Source: Bradyrhizobium agreste
GTDB lineage: Bacteria; Pseudomonadota; Alphaproteobacteria; Rhizobiales; Xanthobacteraceae
Length of the DNA: 64,000 nt
NCBI RefSeq assembly: GCF_016031625.1
Contig: NZ_JACCHP010000025.1
Coordinates: 1-64,000 of the forward strand
Direction: 5' to 3'
Under the pieces are notes generated by a model, which saw only the letters and a program-made list of their open reading frames with translations, did not search any database and was not told the DNA's origin. The translations under genes were made by a program, and so were the position numbers. Position 1 is the first letter of the stretch. Each line of letters begins with the position of its first letter. Below are positions 53,815 through 62,199 of the stretch, piece after piece.

Positions 53815-54420
53815 CTAGCGCATGGTCGCGAGTTCAACGGCGCGGCCGCGCGTGCCGACGATCTTGACCTCGTCCTTGCCGCAAGAGAAGCCGCGGGCGA
53901 GATCGTCGGCGGCCTTGCGCGCGAGCTCGTTGGCGTTCGGGTTGGCGATCGCATCGACATAGGCGACGTGGCAGACCGGGCCCGGCGGCAGCCGGGTCAC
54001 GACCAGCATGGCCTTGGTGCTCGGCCGCCCCTGCTTGTCGGGACCGGAATTGTCGGCGATATGCCAGCGCTGGATGATCGCAAACGGCTTTGCGCCGGCC
54101 GCGCGCCATTCGATGGTGGTCTCGGATGAATTGAACGGTGCGAACCAGGCTGCTGCCGCCGGTTCCTCGCTTGCTGCCTTGCGGCTGCGCCCGACCGACA
54201 CGATCTCGCGAAGATCGTCCTCGGCGACCAGCACCAGCAGGCCGCCCTTGCCCGGACAAACCCGCGTGCTGCTGCCGTCGAGCGCGCTGGGCTTGCCGAT
54301 CTGCCGGCAATCCTTTGCAGCTGTCGAGGTGTAGCTGCTGCCCACGGATTGAGCGTCGGCGCTGCTCAGGCCTATGCAAGTCATCAGCACGGCGAAGCCT
54401 ATAGTTGTGATACGTTTCAT
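53815..54420 (-). CDS. Small secreted protein
   Basis: 201 aa. Signal peptide (ITTIGFAVLMTCIGLSSADAQ); mature part with four Cys (KDCRQIG; RVCPGKG; PVCHVAYVD; FSCGKDE), possibly two disulfides. KAMLVVTRLPPGPVCHVAYVDAIANPNANELARKAADD is the best-ordered part. No family recognised; similar periplasmic proteins occur in Bradyrhizobium. Convergent with the TetR gene, 10 bp apart. Confidence 0.75.
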   Translation of the reverse strand: MKRITTIGFAVLMTCIGLSSADAQSVGSSYTSTAAKDCRQIGKPSALDGSSTRVCPGKGGLLVLVAEDDLREIVSVGRSRKAASEEPAAAAWFAPFNSSETTIEWRAAGAKPFAIIQRWHIADNSGPDKQGRPSTKAMLVVTRLPPGPVCHVAYVDAIANPNANELARKAADDLARGFSCGKDEVKIVGTRGRAVELATMR

Positions 54421-54582
54421 GACAGGCTTTGATGGACTGGGAACTTCGTCCCATCAGACGTCTTGATTGTGGGCAAGGTTCAAACAGGGTTGGGATATAC
54501 CTGACAGCAGCGCGGAATCGTTCTACAAGAGCGGCTTCGCTTCAAGCCGTGCGGCCTCGTTCGCGTTCTCATTCTTCAGATC

Positions 54583-55143
54583 ATGCCAGCTACCTCGAAC
54601 AAACCTTATCGCGTCGGCCGCTCCAAGACCGGGCTCGGCCTCTTCGCCACCAAGCCGATCAAGAAGGGGACCCGGATCATCCGCTATTTCGGACCGATCT
54701 TGGACTCGCGGATTCCCGAACATGACGAGATCGAGAACAAATATCTGTTCGAGCTCAACGGCCGCTGGACCATCGACGGCTCGGTGCGCAAGAACCTCGC
54801 GCGCTACATCAACCATTCCTGCCGCCCCAATGCGGAATCGGACGTCCGGCCGCGCGAGCGCAAGGTCTATATCCGCGCCATCAAGAACATCGAGCCGGGC
54901 GACGAGATCAACTACGATTACGGCACCGACTATTTCAAAGCGTACTTGAAACCGATCGGCTGCAAGTGCGATTTCTGCGAGAAGAGGCGCAAGAAGCTGC
55001 GCGCGGAGGCGAGGGCGGAAGCCGCCAAGGTGAAGGCGCGGGCCGAGCGCAAGGCCAAGAAGGCGGGCGCGAAAAGCACGGCGAAAAAGAAGAAGCTGAA
55101 CGGCAAGCATTTTGCAGGCAAGGTGGGCCGCGTGAAGGCGTAG
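54583..55143 (+). CDS. SET-domain protein lysine methyltransferase-like
   Basis: 186 aa. Complete SET domain (~8-125): GRSKTGLGLFATKPIKKGTRIIRYFG, SAM-binding NHSCRPNAE, GDEINYDYG, and the post-SET Cys cluster CKCDFCEKRR. The last ~55 residues (KKLRAEARAEAAKVKARAERKAKKAGAKSTAKKKK...) are a Lys/Ala/Arg-rich tail like that of histone-H1-like bacterial proteins, which could bind nucleic acid. SET proteins methylate lysines; bacterial targets are mostly unknown. Two Cys and the Tyr of the active site are present, so it is likely active. Confidence 0.92.
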   Translation: MPATSNKPYRVGRSKTGLGLFATKPIKKGTRIIRYFGPILDSRIPEHDEIENKYLFELNGRWTIDGSVRKNLARYINHSCRPNAESDVRPRERKVYIRAIKNIEPGDEINYDYGTDYFKAYLKPIGCKCDFCEKRRKKLRAEARAEAAKVKARAERKAKKAGAKSTAKKKKLNGKHFAGKVGRVKA

Positions 55144-55259
55144 TCCCCGCATCGGTCGTCGCGCGCGCTGCTGCCGCGCGAGCTGACAGGCTTCGCGCAA
55201 GGGCCAAAGCCGTCCACTAGGCTCGCCCTCAGCCCGAGCACGACGTTCTCGCCTCATCT

Positions 55260-55362
55260 TCGTCATTGCGAGCGAAAGCGACTTGTCCGCCGAAGCCTTG
55301 GCGAAGGCGGAAGCATCCAGATTCTCGCCGCGGAGGAACGCGGGGTTGCTTCCGCTTCGCTG
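55260..55362. repeat. Partial cgtcattgcgag repeat
   Basis: CGTCATTGCGAGCGAAAGCG and CTTGTCCGCCGAAGCC match the left half of 32722-32838. The right half has decayed (GCGGAGGAACGCGGGGTTGC in place of the inverted copy). No gene in the 295-bp gap 55144-55438. Confidence 0.75.
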
Positions 55363-55438
55363 AGACTTCGGCGCCAAATCGCAGCGCCTGCAATTGACTG
55401 TATGGCGCCGCGACGGAATTGGCTCGGCGGCGAAGGGA

Positions 55439-56788
55439 TCAGATCTCCAGCACAAGCGGATTGGCCTTCAGCGTTTTCACCTTGAGCTTGCCGCCACTCT
55501 CGGCCTTCGCTTCTGCCAGCGCCTTCTCGACCAGCTCGAGGTGCTCGAGCGATTTCTCCAGCTTCGTGGTCGACTTGCCAGCTTTCTCCTTGGCTTCGAT
55601 CTGCTTCTTGAGATATTGGCTCGAGCAATTGAGCCACACCGTAAAGGACTGGTCGGCCTCGGGATTGGGCGAGAGCTCGTGGTCCTCGCCGAGGCGGGAC
55701 TTCAACAGCACCTCGATGATCCGCAGATCGGGGTTCTCGTGCTCCCCATTGGCGCAGAAAACGTAATGATCGGCGGTGATGCGCTTGACGAAATCTCGGT
55801 CCAGGTTGTGCTCCGAGCCGTGATGCTGGATCTTGAGCAGGTCCACGTGAAGTCCCTTGCCGTCTGCGAGAAGACCATGATGCTGCAGCCCGGCCAGGAT
55901 GTCCTCGTGGTGACCGTCGCCGGTCATGATGGCGCGCGTGACGCCGCCGCCGGCTTTGGTTTCCTCCAGCAGCAACATGAGCGAGGCGAGATTCGGCTCC
56001 GTGACCTTCGCGCGCCGGCCGATCTCGTCATCGATTGACAGGCCGATCGTCCCGGCGGGAAGACCCGCGCGGTTAGTTTCAAGCCACTCCTTCAGGCTTC
56101 TTACCGCATTGGCGTTCTTCACGTCCTTGAGCCATGCATTCCAATAATCCCGGAGTATCTCCAAATCTTTCTCGAATGGCCCGATGACGCGGATCGACAG
56201 CTTGCTTCCAGGTTTGAGCTTAATGGCGTTCTTGCCGCGCACCATGGCTAGCAGGTGGTTGAACTCGCCGTTCAAGGGAATGTCGAGCTGATCGGCCGCA
56301 ATGCGCCGCGAAACCTTGATCGCCTCCGGAATGGAGTTGGCGATGTTGCTGTAGGCGGCCGCGAGCTTGATCGCCGCGGGATTGCCCGAACTCGACAGAG
56401 TGTTGGCTCGCGCCGCCAGCATGGTGCCGATTTCGCCTGCGTTCTCCGGAACCAGCGCCTTGAAGGAATTGTGCCAGATGCGCTTGACGACCGGCGGCTC
56501 GTCAAACTTGGGCTTGGTCGAGGGCCGATTGTTCGCGACCTTGTGCTTGTGCACGCGCCACTGGACCATGTCTTCGAGGAGCTGCAGGACGCCGGCGATG
56601 TGATCCTGGTCGACATGCGAGACGTACACGAGATCGAGCTCGCCACCGGCCGCAGCGAAGCGTCCGAGAAAGGGCCGCACCTCGGCCGCGTAAGAGCCGG
56701 GCATGCCGCCATCCGCGAGGATCGCGACGTCGCCGGATTCGATCAGTAAGCAATCGCCCTTCTCCGAGGGCAGCAACGTGATCTTCAT
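55439..56788 (-). CDS. ComEC-like metallo-beta-lactamase-fold protein
   Basis: 449 aa from ATG at 56788; a longer frame would read back through the subtilase. The metal site SHVDQDHIAG is the HxDxDH form at residues 58-63, typical of the ComEC/Rec2-like branch. Further sites: TGDGHHED and KIQHHGSEHNLD (~310-345), also as in ComEC-like MBL proteins. There are no membrane segments. The C-terminal ~80 residues are a coiled coil (LKKQIEAKEKAGKSTTKLEKSLEHLELVEKALAEAKAE). The ATG overlaps the subtilase stop (ATGA), so the two proteins are made together. Likely a nuclease or phosphodiesterase acting with the protease; this is inferred. Confidence 0.9.
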   Translation of the reverse strand: MKITLLPSEKGDCLLIESGDVAILADGGMPGSYAAEVRPFLGRFAAAGGELDLVYVSHVDQDHIAGVLQLLEDMVQWRVHKHKVANNRPSTKPKFDEPPVVKRIWHNSFKALVPENAGEIGTMLAARANTLSSSGNPAAIKLAAAYSNIANSIPEAIKVSRRIAADQLDIPLNGEFNHLLAMVRGKNAIKLKPGSKLSIRVIGPFEKDLEILRDYWNAWLKDVKNANAVRSLKEWLETNRAGLPAGTIGLSIDDEIGRRAKVTEPNLASLMLLLEETKAGGGVTRAIMTGDGHHEDILAGLQHHGLLADGKGLHVDLLKIQHHGSEHNLDRDFVKRITADHYVFCANGEHENPDLRIIEVLLKSRLGEDHELSPNPEADQSFTVWLNCSSQYLKKQIEAKEKAGKSTTKLEKSLEHLELVEKALAEAKAESGGKLKVKTLKANPLVLEI

Positions 56789-58794
56789 GACAAGCGCCCC
56801 TTGAAACGATCCTTCGCATCGAGCCGGGCCGTGACGTGTCCCGCCTCCCTGAGGCAGGCCTCCGGCATGATCACCCCGAAGCCGCAATCGTTCACCCATT
56901 CGAACGTGCCGCCCGGCAACGGTTGCGCGGTCGCTTTCAGGATGCCGAGGATCTGCGCCGCCGTGAGGGTCTTCTCGACTGCGAGCATCAATCCGATCAC
57001 GCCCGCCACATACGGGCTCACCATGCTGGTGCCAGTCATGGGTATCCACGGCTCAGCCGGATCGCCGAAACCGTTTGCGGCGACGATGTCTGTGCCGGGT
57101 GCCACGATGTCGGGCTTGGGCCGGCCGTCGCGGGTCGGCCCCTGGCTCGATGTGATATGCGCGCTGCGGCGCGCCTCGTGGAGATTCGCCACCGAGACGA
57201 TGCGCTGGCCGCAAGCAAGCGCGCTCACTGAGGAGGCATCGACGTTCGATCGCGCCGAAAAGAACGAAGGCCAGAAGTGCGCGCCGTCGCCGATATCGAC
57301 CGGATCGTCGCGTTCGATCCAGGCGTGGAAGCGGCCGTCGCGGACGACAAGACCGTGGAGCTTCACGAGCCAGGTTCCTGCCTTCACGCCGACCACGACG
57401 TCGCCCATGAAGGGCGTCAAGTAGACTGCGATGTAGTTGGCGCCGTTCGCGGGATGATGCAGCTCGTTGTAAATGCTCAGCATGGTGCGGTCGGCGAGCT
57501 GGAAGTTCTCCAGAAATTCGCCCGGCGCGATCGGTCCGATCCATTGCCCATCCGGCGGACGGATGCTGATCGCGAAGCGGTCCTGCGGTTCGTACCAAAG
57601 CTCCATCTCGTTTTCGGAAGCGTCCTTGATGCGGTCTCCGACCACTTCCCATTCAAGCTCGTGATCGAGCCCCTGCGCCGCGATGCGCGAGCCGGCGTGA
57701 ATGCGGCCCAGCATGTATCCGAGATCGTCCGGAGCTTCGGGTCGTTCCTGGCCCGCATTGCCGGCCGCAATGCAGATCGATCGGCCGGGTTCGGCGAGCA
57801 GGACATCGAGCCATCGATCGAGTGCGCTTGAGCCGTCATGCGCATGTCCGTTGGTTCCGAGGCTGATATTGATCGAGATCGGTCGGCCGGCGGCGAGATC
57901 AAGCAGGTAGATCACGGCATCGAGCAGCCGCGTCGAATCGTAGAATGAGGTTCTGCGCTCGAGGTCTTCGGCCGGAAGCGAAATTAGGACTGCTGCGATG
58001 TCGGCCTTGCTGCAAACGCCGCTATTGCCGGCCGCAATGCTGGCCACATGCGTCCCGTGCGAGCCGACGACCATCTGCGACTGCGGCTCGAGATCATGCG
58101 GCGACACATGCACCTGCTTGGCCTCGGTAACCGCCTGAGCCATGTCGGCAGAAGTAATGACGCGGCCGTAATCGAACCCAGCCGGTCGCGTGCCGTCTTT
58201 CGCGCCCTGATCCCAGATGCTGACGAATCTCGATTTGCCGGCCTGGTCCAGGAAATCGGGATGGGCCCAATCGAATCCCTCGACGTCGATGACCCCGATG
58301 ATGACGCCGACACCGTCACCATGCTTCTTGCGTTCGTTGGCGACCACGCGAGCCGTCGGGGTACTGGTCGTCGCGCTGCCCTTGAGCGGCCGCGGCGGCT
58401 TTAAAGTCTCAGCCGGCTCTATGATGACGATATTGGCATCGCCGGCGAGGTTCTCGATCTCCTCAAGCCCGAGCCGCATTGCGGCGAGCCGGCCTTGAGC
58501 GCGATCATGCGGTCCGAGCCTTACCGGCTCGGTCGACCGGACGAAAACATTCACTTCGACATTTTCGCGCCGGTCGGCGGTATTGAGGTCTTTGACCGCG
58601 GTTTTACCTTTGGAAATCTGCCCGGGTGCAACTGCGGCTCCGAGGCTCGGAGCCTGTGCGGCGAGGGTGGAGGTCACCTTGAGACAGCCCTGTATTTCAG
58701 CTTTGGCAGCGTTCACTCGCGCATCGCTGTTTGCCAAGACACGAAGCTTCGGATGCATCCGCCGTCGCGCAAGCGACTCGTATCTGTCGGTCAT
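56785..58794 (-). CDS. Subtilisin-like (S8) serine protease
   Basis: 669 aa from ATG at 58794. Catalytic Asp170 (GVIDVEGFDWAHPDF), His246 (GSHGTHVASIAAG), oxyanion Asn346 (CIAAGNAGQ) and Ser590 (TGTSMVSPYVAGVIGLML) are all present, so it should be active. There is no signal peptide or membrane segment, so the enzyme is cytoplasmic, which is unusual for subtilases. The N-terminal ~150 residues are unlike known prodomains (ENVEVNVFVRSTEPVRLG; NIVIIEPAET) and may sense or fold. An insertion of ~190 residues between Asn346 and Ser590 (LEWEVVGDRIKDASENEMELWYEP...) forms a beta-rich domain. Coupled to an MBL-fold gene; flanked by repeats. Confidence 0.93.
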   Translation of the reverse strand: MTDRYESLARRRMHPKLRVLANSDARVNAAKAEIQGCLKVTSTLAAQAPSLGAAVAPGQISKGKTAVKDLNTADRRENVEVNVFVRSTEPVRLGPHDRAQGRLAAMRLGLEEIENLAGDANIVIIEPAETLKPPRPLKGSATTSTPTARVVANERKKHGDGVGVIIGVIDVEGFDWAHPDFLDQAGKSRFVSIWDQGAKDGTRPAGFDYGRVITSADMAQAVTEAKQVHVSPHDLEPQSQMVVGSHGTHVASIAAGNSGVCSKADIAAVLISLPAEDLERRTSFYDSTRLLDAVIYLLDLAAGRPISINISLGTNGHAHDGSSALDRWLDVLLAEPGRSICIAAGNAGQERPEAPDDLGYMLGRIHAGSRIAAQGLDHELEWEVVGDRIKDASENEMELWYEPQDRFAISIRPPDGQWIGPIAPGEFLENFQLADRTMLSIYNELHHPANGANYIAVYLTPFMGDVVVGVKAGTWLVKLHGLVVRDGRFHAWIERDDPVDIGDGAHFWPSFFSARSNVDASSVSALACGQRIVSVANLHEARRSAHITSSQGPTRDGRPKPDIVAPGTDIVAANGFGDPAEPWIPMTGTSMVSPYVAGVIGLMLAVEKTLTAAQILGILKATAQPLPGGTFEWVNDCGFGVIMPEACLREAGHVTARLDAKDRFKGRLS

Positions 58795-58821
58795 GGTTGT
58801 TACCTCCCATTAACAACCATG
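58792..58821 (-). promoter_or_regulatory. Palindrome spanning the subtilase start codon
   Basis: A perfect 11-bp inverted repeat (CATGGTTGTTA, 58792-58802 with 58811-58821) encloses 8 bases which, on the minus strand, read ATGGGAGG. The ribosome site is thus in the loop and the start codon in the stem. It could be an operator or an RNA hairpin controlling translation. Confidence 0.55.
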
Positions 58822-59152
58822 GCACGAAAGTTTTGCAGTTTCTACCATATGGAACCAACTGCGTCCTTTTGCCGGGGGGCGTGTAAAGCTGCTCGGTACG
58901 GTCTTAGTGACGGTAGAAGCAACTGCCTCTCCGGACGAAGTTGCGACGATACCGATCATGAGATGGAGATAGCTCCCGTAAGGATTGGTATTCTGCCGCT
59001 ACTCGGTTGCTTCGTCGCGGGGCTCGTCCCAATAACGGAACGGCGAGGCGTCGGGCAAAACACCCAAATCCAGTCAATCCCACCGCGCAAAAAAATATCA
59101 CTTTTCCGAATTTCGGATTTGTGGCATACGACGCCCATCCCGGCCCTGCCAG
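58822..59152. other. Gap upstream of subtilase gene
   Basis: 331 bases with no gene I can support. It includes a short palindrome TCCGAA-T-TTCGGA at 59105-59117 after an A-rich run, and leads into the dispersed repeat. The promoter of the subtilase-MBL pair should lie in the part near 58822-58900. Confidence 0.45.
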
Positions 59153-59668
59153 AGGGGCGCTTCGCGATCGTCACGAGATGCGGGCCGGGGTGCGGTGGAC
59201 GCGGTAGCGCCGGCGCGGTTTGCGTGATGACAGGGCGGGCAACCGTGAGTCGCACGCGACGCGGTACGACACGGCGCGGTCACAGCGGTTTGGTCGATGG
59301 TCTGGGGTGCGCACACTAAGCCCCGGGCGCCGAGGCCAAGCCGTCCGCGGACGGAGAAGTCGTGTGGTCCCGACGCCCGGGGTTCTGGCGTCAAGGCTCG
59401 CGGTGATGGGCGGCTCAACCGGGCGCACATCGCGGCCGCGAGGCGACGGGGGCAATAGTGCAACGCTCCCCGAGGAGAGCACGAAGGACACCGTTAAAAC
59501 CATCCGCGCAGGGAAGGCCGGGCGACCGGCAACACCTGTAGTCCACCCCGTGTGCATTCCCATTGCGCACGGACTCGGGTGCCGCCGGCGCCCGGCCTTC
59601 CCTGCGCCCTCCGGCAACGAAAGGCGCAAGACGGCAGCAAAGCTCGGGCGAAATGCGCCGCGAGAACG
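59153..59668 (-). repeat. Dispersed ~515-bp repeat, copy 2 (inverted)
   Basis: Inverted match of 12211-12725. It keeps the 19-bp inverted repeat (59506-59524 with 59589-59607, 64-bp spacer) and the open frame on the strand opposite to the one in copy 1: GRRSRVV-TPGV, KDTVKTIRAGKAGRPA, PVVHPV and RRPAFPAP are shared by both. A variable ~45-bp segment sits between the 19-bp arms. Edges approximate. Confidence 0.85.
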
Positions 59669-59754
59669 CGAGGTCATGCATGCATCCGGGTAAGATCCGA
59701 TATGACGAAGCCTTCGCGTTCCCCGGTCTGCGCCGCGGAGCTGGCACGAAGCCA

Positions 59755-60153
59755 TCACGCCGCGACCGCGCGCTCGCTCTTCTTCAAGCCCACATATTGC
59801 AGCTCGGCGAACACGCCGGTGGCGATGGCTTGCGCGACGACCATGAGCGCGCCGGCGAGGTTCGGCGACACCGCGCCCGAGAGCAGCAGCGCGATGCTGC
59901 CGACCGTCCAGGCCGTGTTGCCGATCACGACCAGCAGGACGAGCGGCTTCGCCAGCGTGGTCCGCGAGGCGAGCCAGCCGACCAGGGCGGTGTAGGCGAT
60001 CAGGAACAGGCCGGTCTCGCGCAGCAACGCTTCGGGCAGGTTGAACAGCGCTGCGAACGCGCTCGCGCCGAAGGTGAAGCCGAGCGCGGCGACGCCGCTG
60101 AAGATGGCGTCGGCGAAGAGGGCGCGGCGCAGGAAGGTGGATGCATCGATCAT
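59755..60153 (-). CDS. Small four-helix membrane protein
   Basis: 132 aa from ATG at 60153 with GGAGACC before it; the longer frame reads through the end of the next gene. Four membrane segments (ALFADAIFSGVAALGFTF; LLRETGLFLIAYTALVGWLA; LVLLVVIGNTAWTVGSIALLLSG; GALMVVAQAIATGVFAEL) and a short basic C-terminus. No named family recognised. Second gene of a two-gene unit divergent from an XRE regulator. Confidence 0.75.
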   Translation of the reverse strand: MIDASTFLRRALFADAIFSGVAALGFTFGASAFAALFNLPEALLRETGLFLIAYTALVGWLASRTTLAKPLVLLVVIGNTAWTVGSIALLLSGAVSPNLAGALMVVAQAIATGVFAELQYVGLKKSERAVAA

Positions 60154-60184
60154 CTCAGGTCTCCTTGGTTGGGCTGGGTGGAAC

Positions 60185-60415
60185 TCAACGCCGACCGCGC
60201 CACCAGGCGCGGAGCAGGCGGGCGAGACGGAACGGGCAGAGGCTCCTGCCGACGCCGTGCTCGAAGGCGATGACCTGCGCGACGACATAGTCGCCGGTCG
60301 AATGCACCAGGGGCTCCGGCAGGTTGAGGCTGCGCGCCAGCATCCGCGTTGCGAAGGCCATGGCCCAGGGCAAGACGTGGTCTGCGATGGTCCGGTAGAG
60401 CAGCAGCGCGATCAT
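60185..60415 (-). CDS. Small basic protein, operon partner
   Basis: 76 aa from ATG at 60415, with AGGAG six bases upstream; ATG 60421 directly abuts that site and is less likely. One amphipathic or membrane helix (IALLLYRTIADHVLPWAMAFATRML) and a C-terminal Arg/Trp-rich end (RLARLLRAWWRGRR). 31 bp before the membrane gene. Function unknown. Confidence 0.65.
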   Translation of the reverse strand: MIALLLYRTIADHVLPWAMAFATRMLARSLNLPEPLVHSTGDYVVAQVIAFEHGVGRSLCPFRLARLLRAWWRGRR

Positions 60416-60464
60416 GGTCATCTCCTGTTGCGACCCAAGATGCGCGCGGTCGTCCCCCAATTCG

Positions 60465-60481
60465 ATTACCTCGGTGGTAAT
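60465..60481. promoter_or_regulatory. Inverted repeat between XRE gene and small membrane operon
   Basis: ATTACC-TCGGT-GGTAAT, a perfect 6-bp palindrome with a 5-bp spacer, 35 bp before the XRE start and 50 bp before the small gene at 60415. Well placed as operator of the divergent XRE regulator. Confidence 0.55.
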
Positions 60482-60515
60482 GGAAGCGCCTAAATCCGCG
60501 TGCTAGTTTTCGACC

Positions 60516-61337
60516 ATGAACGCACATGCATCCACCGCACGCACCGAACGCAGCCAGCCGGTCCATATCGGCGATCATTTGCGCGAATGGCGGCAGCGCC
60601 GCCGCATGAGCCAGCTCGATCTCGCCGGCGAAGCCGAGATCTCGGCGCGGCATTTGAGTTTCGTCGAGACCGGCCGCGCCGCGCCCTCGCGCGACATGGT
60701 GCTCAGGCTCGCCGAGCGGCTCGACGTGCCCTTGCGCGAACGCAACGTGCTGCTGGTCGCGGCCGGTTTCGCGCCGGCGTTTCCGCAGCGCCCGCTGGAG
60801 GATCCCGCCTTGAAGTCAGCCCGTCAGGCGATCGACCTCGTCTTGAAAGCGCATGAGCCCAATCCGGCGCTTGCGGTGGACCGGCACTGGAACCTGGTCT
60901 CCGCCAACCGCATGGTGGCGCCGCTGCTCGATGGCATCCCGCAGCATCTGCTCGGCCAGCCCGTCAACGTGCTCAGGCTGGCCTTCCATCCCGAGGCGCT
61001 GGCGCCGCGCACGGTCAATCTCGCCGAATGGTGCGGGCATCTCCTGGAGCGGCTGCACCGGCAGTGCGAGGCGACAGCCGATCCGGAGCTGATCAAGCTC
61101 TACAATGATCTGAAGAGCTATCCCATGCCGGCGCGCTCGGCGCCACTGTCGAGCGACAACGTCGCGATCCCCTTCAAGCTGCGGCATGGCGGAGAGATCC
61201 TCAGCTTCTTCTCCACCACCATGGTGTTCGGCACGCCGGTCGACATCACCCTGTCGGAGCTGGCGCTGGAGACGTTCTTTCCGGCGGACGAGCGCACCGC
61301 CGAGCGGTTGAAGCAGATGGCCGCCCGCCTGCGCTAG
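60516..61337 (+). CDS. XRE-family regulator with MmyB-like sensor domain
   Basis: 273 aa. N-terminal helix-turn-helix: LREWRQRRRMSQLDLAGEAEISARHLSFVETGRAAPSRDMVLRLAERLDVPLRERNVLL. The C-terminal domain (HEPNPALAVDRHWNLVSANRMVAPLLDG ... LPFKLRHGGEILSFFSTTMVFGTPVDITLSELALETFFPAD) is the PAS-like MmyB ligand-binding domain, which in other members binds small lipophilic molecules. Divergent from the two small membrane genes. Confidence 0.93.
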   Translation: MNAHASTARTERSQPVHIGDHLREWRQRRRMSQLDLAGEAEISARHLSFVETGRAAPSRDMVLRLAERLDVPLRERNVLLVAAGFAPAFPQRPLEDPALKSARQAIDLVLKAHEPNPALAVDRHWNLVSANRMVAPLLDGIPQHLLGQPVNVLRLAFHPEALAPRTVNLAEWCGHLLERLHRQCEATADPELIKLYNDLKSYPMPARSAPLSSDNVAIPFKLRHGGEILSFFSTTMVFGTPVDITLSELALETFFPADERTAERLKQMAARLR

Positions 61338-61377
61338 CGCCGTTTACAGGACGGAGCAGCGCTCGCATAATCGGCGG

Positions 61378-62199
61378 ATGGACACACGCGCGTTCCGGCG
61401 ATTGCGGCCGGCCAATCCCGTCGGCGATCTCCTGCGCGGCTGGCGCAGCCGCCGCGCATTGAGCCAGGCGGAGCTGGCGTTCGAGGCCGGCATCTCGGTC
61501 AAGCATCTGAGCTATGTCGAGACCGGGAAGGCGGCGGCCAGCCGGGACATCCTGCTGCAGCTCGCGTCCGCGCTCGATCTGACGTTGCGCGACCACAACG
61601 CGCTGCTCGAAGCCGGCGGCTTCGCACGGCAATATGGCGAGCGCGATCTGTCGGCGCCGGAGCTTGCCGAGGCGCGGCGCGCCGTCGATCTTCTGCTTCT
61701 CCGCCACGAGCCGTTCCCGGCGATCGTCACCGACCGGCGCTGGAACGTGATGCAGGCCAATCGCGCCGCCTCGCGCCTGATGACCATGCTGCTTGGCCCT
61801 GCGCGCATGCAGCGGCCGCTCAACCACATGCGCATGTTCCTCGCTCCCGACGAGCTCAAGCCGTTCGTCGAGAACTGGCCGATGGTTGCAGCCGCGCTGC
61901 TGGCGCGGGCACGGCATGAGGCCATGGCCGCGCCGCTTGACGAAGCCCTGCAATCGACCTGGCGCGAATTGATGCGGCTGCCGCAGCTTCCTGCGGCGAC
62001 CGAGGATAATTTCGTGCCAGGGCCGCTCTGCGAGGTGCGCCTGCGCAAGGGCGATGTCGGCATTGGTCTGATCGGTGCAGTGCTGACCCTCGGCACCCCG
62101 CAGGACGTGACGCTGCAGGAGCTTCGCGTCGAGATGTTCATGCCTGTTGATGCCGCCTCCGAGGCCGCCCTGACTGCGCTTGCGGCTCAGGACGCCTGA
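61378..62199 (+). CDS. XRE-family regulator, paralogue of the preceding gene
   Basis: 273 aa with the same layout: LLRGWRSRRALSQAELAFEAGISVKHLSYVETGKAAASRDILLQLASALDLTLRDHNALLEAGG, then the MmyB-like domain (HEPFPAIVTDRRWNVMQANRAASRL ... VLTLGTPQDVTLQELRVEMFMPVD). It differs widely from the upstream gene in sequence, so the duplication is old or the two were brought together. It ends within the last 13 bp of the convergent thioesterase gene. Confidence 0.92.
   Translation: MDTRAFRRLRPANPVGDLLRGWRSRRALSQAELAFEAGISVKHLSYVETGKAAASRDILLQLASALDLTLRDHNALLEAGGFARQYGERDLSAPELAEARRAVDLLLLRHEPFPAIVTDRRWNVMQANRAASRLMTMLLGPARMQRPLNHMRMFLAPDELKPFVENWPMVAAALLARARHEAMAAPLDEALQSTWRELMRLPQLPAATEDNFVPGPLCEVRLRKGDVGIGLIGAVLTLGTPQDVTLQELRVEMFMPVDAASEAALTALAAQDA

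Noticed and set aside
59220..59693. Open frame in the dispersed repeat (and its partner at 12255-12533, minus) as a protein gene
   Set aside because: Both frames lie wholly inside a repeated element with palindromes and lack a clear ribosome site. Frame conservation may simply follow DNA conservation. Kept as a finding, not as a CDS.
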